A stretch of DNA of 10,995 nt from Clostridiales bacterium (lineage in GTDB: Bacteria > Bacillota > Clostridia > Christensenellales > Christensenellaceae): assembly GCA_003343685.1 (NCBI GenBank), contig QAKS01000112.1:1-10995 (forward strand), written 5' to 3'. A program made the position numbers and the translations under genes. Below, in pieces: positions 7,181 to 10,995 of the stretch. The stretch's first letter is position 1. Every line of letters begins with the position of its first letter. Under the pieces are notes generated by a model. It was given only the letters and a program-made list of their open reading frames with translations, did no database searches and was not told the DNA's origin.

Positions 7181-8113
7181 ATGAGAATTACAAATTCGAT
7201 GATGATAGACAGAGTGGTTACGAACCTGAACACGGGGCTGCTCAAGACGAACCGTTATAATATGCAGCTGGGCTCAAACCACAGGCTTACAAGACTGTCA
7301 GACGATCCGGTGGGCGTGCTTTCCAGCATGACGGCGCGGCAGAACATCCGCAGCCTGAAGAGATATCAGGAAAGCGTGACAGCCGCCCGAAACTGGGTGG
7401 ATCAGACGGAGTCGGCGCTGATGGACATGGAGGAGGTTCTCGTGTCCATTAAGGAGAACGTCATCGACGCCTGCGGAACGAAAAACGAAGACGACAAGAA
7501 GAATATTGCCGCGGTCATTGAGCAGATGAACGGGTATTTGATGCAGTGTATGAATACGACGGTGGGGGATAAATACATTTTCGGCGGGTTCAACACAACG
7601 GAGGCGCCTTTTACGAGGGCAGCGGACGGCACGCTTTTGTATAACGGCATTGACCCCACAGATACAACACAGGATTTTTCGGGAGAACTGAACCAGAAAA
7701 TAGAATTTGAAATCGGCTATAACATGAATATGGAGGTGTCCTTTACGGGTCTGGCAGTTGTAGGGGTAGGGGAGGACAGCTTGTTTAACGTGCTGGACAA
7801 TCTGGTGGCGGACTTGAGGAAAGGCATGTCCAACGAAGACCTGAGCAATACATATTTGGGCAAGGTGGAAAGCCTGCGCGGAAGCATCTCCACGCTGACG
7901 GTCGAGGTAGGGACAAAAACCCAACGGCTTGACCTGATGGAAAATCGGTATTCTCTGGACGCCATAAACTATGAGGCCATCCGTACCGATGTGGAGGAGA
8001 TAGATACTGCGGAGACGATTATGAAGATGAAGATGAGCGAGACGGTATATCAGCAGGCGCTGGCAGTAGGCGCGCGGATCATACAGCCGACGCTGATGGA
8101 TTTTTTGAAGTGA
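7181..8113 (+). CDS. flgL: FlgL (HAP3), hook-filament junction protein
   Basis: This 310-residue flagellin-like junction protein is the filament-side partner of FlgK. The flagellin N-terminal pattern is clear: MRITNSMMIDRVVTNLN at the start, then LTRLSDDPVGV with SDDPVG at 40-45. The flagellin-type C-terminal helix ends in ETVYQQALAVGARIIQPTLM. A short variable centre spans about 125-220. Length is near the family norm (about 300). AAAGGAG at 7167-7173, seven bases before the ATG, overlaps the flgK stop. FlgL rather than flagellin is indicated by its place right after flgK, the short centre, and the C-terminus that differs from the flagellin ending (LLR/LLG). Confidence 0.95.
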   Translation: MRITNSMMIDRVVTNLNTGLLKTNRYNMQLGSNHRLTRLSDDPVGVLSSMTARQNIRSLKRYQESVTAARNWVDQTESALMDMEEVLVSIKENVIDACGTKNEDDKKNIAAVIEQMNGYLMQCMNTTVGDKYIFGGFNTTEAPFTRAADGTLLYNGIDPTDTTQDFSGELNQKIEFEIGYNMNMEVSFTGLAVVGVGEDSLFNVLDNLVADLRKGMSNEDLSNTYLGKVESLRGSISTLTVEVGTKTQRLDLMENRYSLDAINYEAIRTDVEEIDTAETIMKMKMSETVYQQALAVGARIIQPTLMDFLK

Positions 8114-8154
8114 AATAATCAATCAAAATAAATTTTTGGTGAGGTGAAAGAAAA

Positions 8155-8760
8155 ATGGCAACGCTGCGGATCAACAGCAGCAGGCCTGTGCTTACGGCGA
8201 AGAGCACACGCGCACAGATAAAGATTACAAACAAGATGCGCAAATTCACAGTTAAGCGGACGCCGCCGAAAATGACGGCAAAACGGCAGGCGCCGCAGAT
8301 GCGCGTCAACTGGCGAAAAACAAATGCACAAATGGGGAGGCGTTCGCCCGAACTGCTGCGCGCTTATCTGCACAGCAAAAGTCAGCAGAATGTGCGCGCC
8401 TATATCGAGCGGACGGCGAGCGAGGGCTCGCAGGTAGCAAGGGTGTCGGAGTATGTGGGGTCAGACAGCGATCCGTTTGCACAGATCCAGATACAGCGCA
8501 TGGAGAGCGCGATTCCCGAGACCAACATAGCCAGTATGCCCCAAGAAAGCCCTGAGATTTCATGGACGCCGGGCAGCCTGCAGGTGGAGTGGACTGTCGG
8601 AGAGCTGGAGATTGAGTGGGACGACGATTTTATGCCGGAGTTTGAAGTGACGCCGTATTCCCTGGAGATCCGGCTGCAGGGCAGGCCGGAGGTTCATATC
8701 ACGGTAGACGGGGAAAACGTGCCGAGGACAGTAGGGGCAAGAGTTAACAGAAAAGTATAA
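8155..8760 (+). CDS. yviE: YviE-like DUF6470 protein, function unknown
   Basis: This 201-residue protein lies between flgL and fliW, the place of YviE in B. subtilis. Residues 1-85 are strongly basic (many R and K, e.g. RINSSRPVLTAKSTRAQIKI), whereas the C-terminal part is acidic and beta-rich. Three similar short strand units stand out there: TPGSLQVEW (138-146), TVGELEIEW (147-155) and TPYSLEIRL (166-174). There is no signal peptide or membrane span. The strong charge split suggests partner binding, but the biochemical role of this family is not known to me. The SD is GAGGTG at 8141-8146. The 41-base AT-rich gap after flgL contains no recognisable SigD promoter. Assignment rests on position, size and N-terminal style more than on a motif. 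Confidence 0.78.
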   Translation: MATLRINSSRPVLTAKSTRAQIKITNKMRKFTVKRTPPKMTAKRQAPQMRVNWRKTNAQMGRRSPELLRAYLHSKSQQNVRAYIERTASEGSQVARVSEYVGSDSDPFAQIQIQRMESAIPETNIASMPQESPEISWTPGSLQVEWTVGELEIEWDDDFMPEFEVTPYSLEIRLQGRPEVHITVDGENVPRTVGARVNRKV

Positions 8761-8781
8761 AGACGGGGGAGGAAACAGCCT

Positions 8782-9267
8782 GTGTGGGTGGAGTCGGCCA
8801 GATTTGGAAAAGTGGAAGTAGAGGATAACAGCGTTATAACGTTTCCGAGGGGAGTCCTCGGGTTTGAAGATAAACGGCGTTTTGTCATGATGCGCTGTGA
8901 ACAGACGGAGCCGATTCAGTGGCTGCAATGTGTGGAGGATCCCCATGTGTCCATGCCGGTGATCAATCCGTTCCTGCTGCAGGAGGACTATCATATTGAG
9001 GTGGACAGCGCCGAGCTGGAGGTGATAGAGACCTGTGACGAGGAGGACATCGTTGTGGCGTGTATTATGGTGCTGCCCGAAGAACTGCAGAACATGACGG
9101 TAAATCTTATGGCGCCTGTGTTGATCAATATAAAGAAGATGCTGGGCAGTCAGGTGCTGATGGATCATGCGGATATGCCGATCCAGTTTCCCGCCTATGA
9201 ATACCTTCTGGACTATTACGAGAGAGAGGGGAAAGTGAATGCTGGTGCTGACGAGAAAACTGAATGA
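8782..9267 (+). CDS. fliW: FliW, flagellar assembly factor and CsrA antagonist
   Basis: This 161-residue beta-barrel protein binds either flagellin or CsrA. When flagellin is bound, CsrA is freed to block flagellin mRNA translation. The family pattern is complete: ITFPRGVLGFED (about 19-30), the SMPVINPFLL stretch (about 57-66), VLPE (about 97-100) and NLMAPVLINIKKMLGSQVLM (about 108-127). Start is GTG at 8782, set by GGGAGG at 8767-8772 nine bases upstream; a second in-frame GTG at 8788 is less well spaced. The last 29 bases overlap the csrA start, which gives translational coupling between antagonist and target. The length is slightly above the usual 145-155 because of a polar tail that runs into csrA. 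Confidence 0.95.
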   Translation: MWVESARFGKVEVEDNSVITFPRGVLGFEDKRRFVMMRCEQTEPIQWLQCVEDPHVSMPVINPFLLQEDYHIEVDSAELEVIETCDEEDIVVACIMVLPEELQNMTVNLMAPVLINIKKMLGSQVLMDHADMPIQFPAYEYLLDYYEREGKVNAGADEKTE

Positions 9268-9499
9268 AAGCATTCTGATCGGTGAGAATATCAGGGTCGT
9301 TTTGTTGGGAATGGAGGGGGAGCGCGCCAAAATAGGGATTGAGGCGCCCGCTGACCTCAGAATATTCCGGGCGGAGATGCTGGAAAACGCCATTGAAGAA
9401 AATAAACGGGCAATGGATACGGAGGCTGACTTGCGCGCGTTGTTTGAGTTCCGCCAGCAGCATTTGAATCAGCCGCCTGAAAATACAAAGGAGAAGTGA
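9239..9499 (+). CDS. csrA: CsrA, carbon storage/flagellin translation regulator
   Basis: This 86-residue RNA-binding dimer blocks ribosome access at GGA-containing leader RNAs, in this lineage typically flagellin mRNA. The N-terminal strand MLVLTRK, the AKIGIEAP core and RIFRAE (R44, aligned with the RNA-contacting R44 of E. coli CsrA) are intact. The EENKRA segment keeps N55, a position reported in B. subtilis CsrA as needed for FliW binding. The protein is longer than usual (61-75 residues), with an extended tail after about residue 62 (DTEADLRALFEFRQQHLN and a polar end). It starts inside fliW with an AGAGGGG SD just upstream. It is the last gene of the run; a terminator lies 67 bases after the stop. 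Confidence 0.95.
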   Translation: MLVLTRKLNESILIGENIRVVLLGMEGERAKIGIEAPADLRIFRAEMLENAIEENKRAMDTEADLRALFEFRQQHLNQPPENTKEK

Positions 9500-9565
9500 C
9501 CGGAGGTTTGAAACTTCGGATGACAATAGGAAAGCTGACCGTCTGTAGATAGACGGTGCGCTGAG
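9500..9565 (+). other. structured csrA 3' UTR with a perfect hairpin
   Basis: Between the csrA stop and the terminator is an untranslated stretch with CCGTCTGTAGATAGACGG at 9539-9556: a perfect 6-bp stem with a 6-base loop, extendable by a G-U pair. A weaker imperfect hairpin can form at 9500-9519 around GGTTTGAAACTT. Three GGA triplets (9502-9504, 9518-9520, 9529-9531) are present, the core of CsrA binding sites. GGA is common in this purine-rich strand, so a CsrA link is only a suggestion. Confidence 0.45.
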
Positions 9566-9601
9566 AAAAGAAGCGGACGAGGACTGCCCGCTTCTTTTTT
9601 T
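9566..9601 (+). terminator. intrinsic (Rho-independent) terminator after csrA
   Basis: GAAGCGG at 9570-9576 pairs with CCGCTTC at 9588-9594, extendable by A-T pairs to 9566-9598. The loop is 11 bases and an uninterrupted run of seven Ts follows at 9595-9601. This is a textbook terminator and ends the flhO-csrA (or longer) transcript. The loop contains AGGA (9580-9583). Confidence 0.9.
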
Positions 9602-9712
9602 GCCTGTTGACACGGAATTGGCACGCTGCAAGGAAGCGGACAGATGTCATCACAGGGGATTTGTGTGCAGGATGAAAGAAAACAGGAGAAAAATGGAACA
9701 ATTTACAGAAAA

Positions 9713-9742
9713 TTGAATCTAAAATGGTAAAAAATATATAAA
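9713..9742 (+). promoter_or_regulatory. candidate sigma-A promoter for cheC-cheD
   Basis: TTGAAT at 9713-9718 is followed by TATATA at 9735-9740 (16-base spacer) or TATAAA at 9737-9742 (18-base spacer). It would give a leader of about 200 bases before cheC. The surroundings are so A/T-rich that chance matches to -10 boxes are expected, so support is weak. Confidence 0.3.
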
Positions 9743-9884
9743 AACAATATAAATAGGAAAATAAAACCAAAAACGGCAAAATTTCGGGGGGGAGAGTTAG
9801 CGCTGTTAAACAGGAAAAAGTGTTTTCAAATTGGATTTTTTGGCAATAAATACACTACATTAACGTATGTGTAAAAATTAGCTA

Positions 9885-9893
9885 TGTTACAAT
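9885..9893 (+). promoter_or_regulatory. candidate extended -10 promoter close to cheC
   Basis: TGTTACAAT at 9885-9893 reads as an extended -10 element (TG, one base, TACAAT). No good -35 box lies 16-18 bases upstream, but extended -10 promoters can do without one. Initiation near 9900 would leave a leader of about 48 bases. No SigD-type CCGATA box is found in the region. Confidence 0.33.
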
Positions 9894-9947
9894 AATCTAA
9901 ATAATAATGTCGCAATTTGGCATAAAATATATAGAAAGTGTTGAAAA

Positions 9948-10562
9948 ATGGAATTTTTTAACGAGATGGATCTGGACATTCTGAAGGAGATCGGAAATAT
10001 CGGAGCGGGCAACGCCGCGACAGCTCTGTCTGAAATGACGGAGATGACGGTGGATATTGGCGTTGCAAAATGTGAGATGATTCCTTATGAGCAAATTGCC
10101 GATATTTTATCGGGGCCGGAGACAGTCGTCTTGGGAATCTTGGTGCAGATGTCGGGCGATCTGGAGGGCTTTATCATGATGGCCCAGGAGCTTCCGGACG
10201 CAGCAGCCATGACCCGGGTACTTCTGAATCAGAAGACAGACATCAACGAAGACACAGCTGCTTTGATGGAGGAGATGGAGCCGCTGAAGGAGGTATGCAA
10301 TATTCTGTGCGGGGCCTATCTGGCGGCGATTTCTTCCATGACCGGCCTCAGCATCACGCCCTCTGTGCCGGAAATGGCAATAGACATGGCGATGGCGGTG
10401 ATGAATGTTCCCGTGCTTGTATACGGCGAGATAGGCGACAGCGCACTGCTGCTGGAGACGTGCTTCAAAGGAGATACGGAGGAACAGCTCAAGGGGCATT
10501 TCTTCCTGATGCCTACGCCGGAATCCTACACAACGCTGAGGAAGGCGCTGCTGGGTGAGTAA
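9948..10562 (+). CDS. cheC: CheC, chemotaxis CheY-P phosphatase
   Basis: This 204-residue member of the CheC/CheX/FliY family dephosphorylates CheY-P and partners with CheD in adaptation. It shows the internal duplication of active CheC proteins: a first site D10xxxE14xxN17 (in DILKEIGNIGAGNAATAL) and a second site E115xxN118 (in EPLKEVCNILCGAYLAA), followed after 22 residues by P141, as in the consensus. At the second site the position of the leading Asp/Ser is Glu (E111), a small deviation. Both key Glu/Asn pairs are intact, so phosphatase activity is expected. Length is normal (B. subtilis about 209). The SD is weak (AGAAAG at 9933-9938), unlike the strong sites elsewhere in the window. 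It overlaps cheD by one base. It lacks the FliN-like domain that would make it FliY. Confidence 0.93.
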   Translation: MEFFNEMDLDILKEIGNIGAGNAATALSEMTEMTVDIGVAKCEMIPYEQIADILSGPETVVLGILVQMSGDLEGFIMMAQELPDAAAMTRVLLNQKTDINEDTAALMEEMEPLKEVCNILCGAYLAAISSMTGLSITPSVPEMAIDMAMAVMNVPVLVYGEIGDSALLLETCFKGDTEEQLKGHFFLMPTPESYTTLRKALLGE

Positions 10563-10995
10563 TGGACAAGCCGCTTGTGATCGGGATTGCCCAACTGGGC
10601 ATAGTGAAATACCCGCAGAAAATAACGACTCTGGGCCTAGGCTCATGCATCGGGGTGACGATGTATGACAAGGTAAAAAGGATAGGAGGAATGGTTCATG
10701 TCATATTGCCTGAGGGCGACAAGTCGGCGCCAAACAGGGCAAAATACGCCAATCTGGGCGTCGACTATCTGCTGGAGCAAATGCTGAAAAACGGCGCAAG
10801 CCGAATGTCGCTGGTGGCGAAAATGGCGGGAGGGGCACATATGTTCAGCGGCCTCAGCCAAAACAGCGATATTCTGAAGGTGGGGGACCGAAACGCGGCG
10901 CAGTGTGCGTCGGCGCTGCTGCGCCTAAGAATTCCGATTCTCGCGAGAGATACGGGCGGCACCTGCGGAAGGACGATTGAGCTGAACACAGAGGA
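10562..10995 (+). CDS. cheD: CheD, chemoreceptor glutamine deamidase, 5' part (runs off the window)
   Basis: The ATG at 10562 shares a base with the cheC stop (TAATG), so cheD is translationally coupled to cheC. The frame stays open for 144 codons to the window end. CheD deamidates glutamines on chemoreceptors and binds CheC, stimulating its phosphatase activity. The catalytic triad is in place: T23, C29 (in TLGLGSCIGVTMYD) and H46 (in GGMVHVILP), with the same spacings (6 and 17) as T21, C27 and H44 of Thermotoga maritima CheD. AKMAGGAHMFSG (about residues 89-100) is another family landmark. B. subtilis CheD is about 166 residues, so only about 15-25 codons should be missing. Nothing suggests a pseudogene. 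Confidence 0.94.
   Translation, partial: MDKPLVIGIAQLGIVKYPQKITTLGLGSCIGVTMYDKVKRIGGMVHVILPEGDKSAPNRAKYANLGVDYLLEQMLKNGASRMSLVAKMAGGAHMFSGLSQNSDILKVGDRNAAQCASALLRLRIPILARDTGGTCGRTIELNTE

Larger units (their letters stand above)
9602..9947. other. 346-base AT-rich region without a convincing gene
   Basis: This is the only long non-coding stretch in the window. Base composition shifts sharply to A/T from about 9700, with many A-runs, plus one isolated run of seven Gs at 9786-9792. Very short open frames exist: ATG 9644-9730 (28 codons, with AAGGA at 9630-9634) and ATG 9693-9716 (7 codons, with AGGAG at 9684-9688), but neither resembles a known protein. No riboswitch (including c-di-GMP type I), tRNA or repeat was recognised. 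It probably holds the cheC promoter(s) and leader. There is no flagellin gene here, although hag follows csrA in B. subtilis. Confidence 0.7.

Noticed and set aside
8560..9393. 277-codon open frame on the - strand across yviE, fliW and csrA
   Set aside because: Antisense shadow of three recognised genes, with low-complexity His/Leu/Arg-rich translation and no motif.
9607..9612. Perfect TTGACA right after the csrA terminator
   Set aside because: No -10 box at 16-18 bases (the place reads about AAGGAA), so it does not form a sigma-A promoter.
9619..9630. TGGCAC followed by TGCA, like a sigma-54 promoter
   Set aside because: The -24-like TGGCAC is not followed by TTGCA/T at the required 5-base spacing; TGCA comes too soon, so there is no usable -12 element.
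9803..9874. Open frame after the G-run at 9786-9792 (from CTG 9803 to TAA 9872-9874)
   Set aside because: It has no ATG, GTG or TTG start near the G-rich stretch, is very short, and resembles no protein.
9602..9947. c-di-GMP or other riboswitch in the cheC leader
   Set aside because: The conserved core segments of the known c-di-GMP type I riboswitch could not be found, and the region is mostly A-runs with little stable pairing.

Overview
The window is a dense, one-directional (+ strand) run of flagellar and chemotaxis genes from a Gram-positive bacterium of the Clostridia type. Lachnospiraceae-like is the best guess, but this is inferred from gene order and style, not proven. Purine-rich Shine-Dalgarno sequences (AGGAGG-like) precede almost every gene, GC content is moderate (roughly half by eye), and the genes are mostly SigD/FlhG/YvyF/FliW-CsrA types familiar from Bacillus subtilis and clostridia. 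No mobile element, CRISPR array, rRNA or tRNA was seen.

Layout. (1) 1-1829: the 3' end of flhG (flagellar number/placement ATPase), a YcgR-like PilZ protein (a probable c-di-GMP receptor acting on motility) and sigD (flagellar sigma factor). (2) 1848-2775: a small charged protein of unknown function and a membrane-anchored SwrB-like protein. (3) 2776-2839: a short gap with a near-consensus SigD (sigma-28) promoter. (4) 2840-9499: a late-gene run of two rod/hook-basal-body proteins (flhO, flhP), the zinc-finger protein yvyF, the anti-sigma factor flgM, the chaperone flgN, hook-filament junction proteins flgK and flgL, the DUF6470 protein yviE, fliW and csrA. (5) 9500-9601: a structured csrA 3' UTR ending in a strong intrinsic terminator. 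(6) 9602-9947: a 346-base AT-rich region with no convincing gene and weak promoter candidates. (7) 9948-10995: cheC and the 5' part of cheD, which runs off the window.

How it works together. Early genes make the sigma factor (SigD), a probable motility regulator (SwrB-like) and a probable c-di-GMP effector (PilZ). SigD then probably reads the promoter just upstream of flhO, giving rod parts and FlgM, the inhibitor of SigD, so the circuit contains negative feedback. FlgN is the export chaperone for FlgK and FlgL. FliW and CsrA, encoded by overlapping genes, form the partner-switch that matches flagellin translation to assembly. CheC (phosphatase) and CheD (receptor deamidase) belong to chemotactic adaptation. 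Compared with B. subtilis, three separate loci (the sigD end of fla/che, flhOP, and yvyF-to-csrA) are joined into one run, flagellin does not directly follow csrA, and cheC-cheD lies after the run, not before sigD.

I saw no clear previously undescribed system. The best leads are the internal SigD promoter, the unrecognised 111-residue protein after sigD, the structured csrA 3' UTR, the long CsrA tail, and the empty AT-rich leader before cheC.
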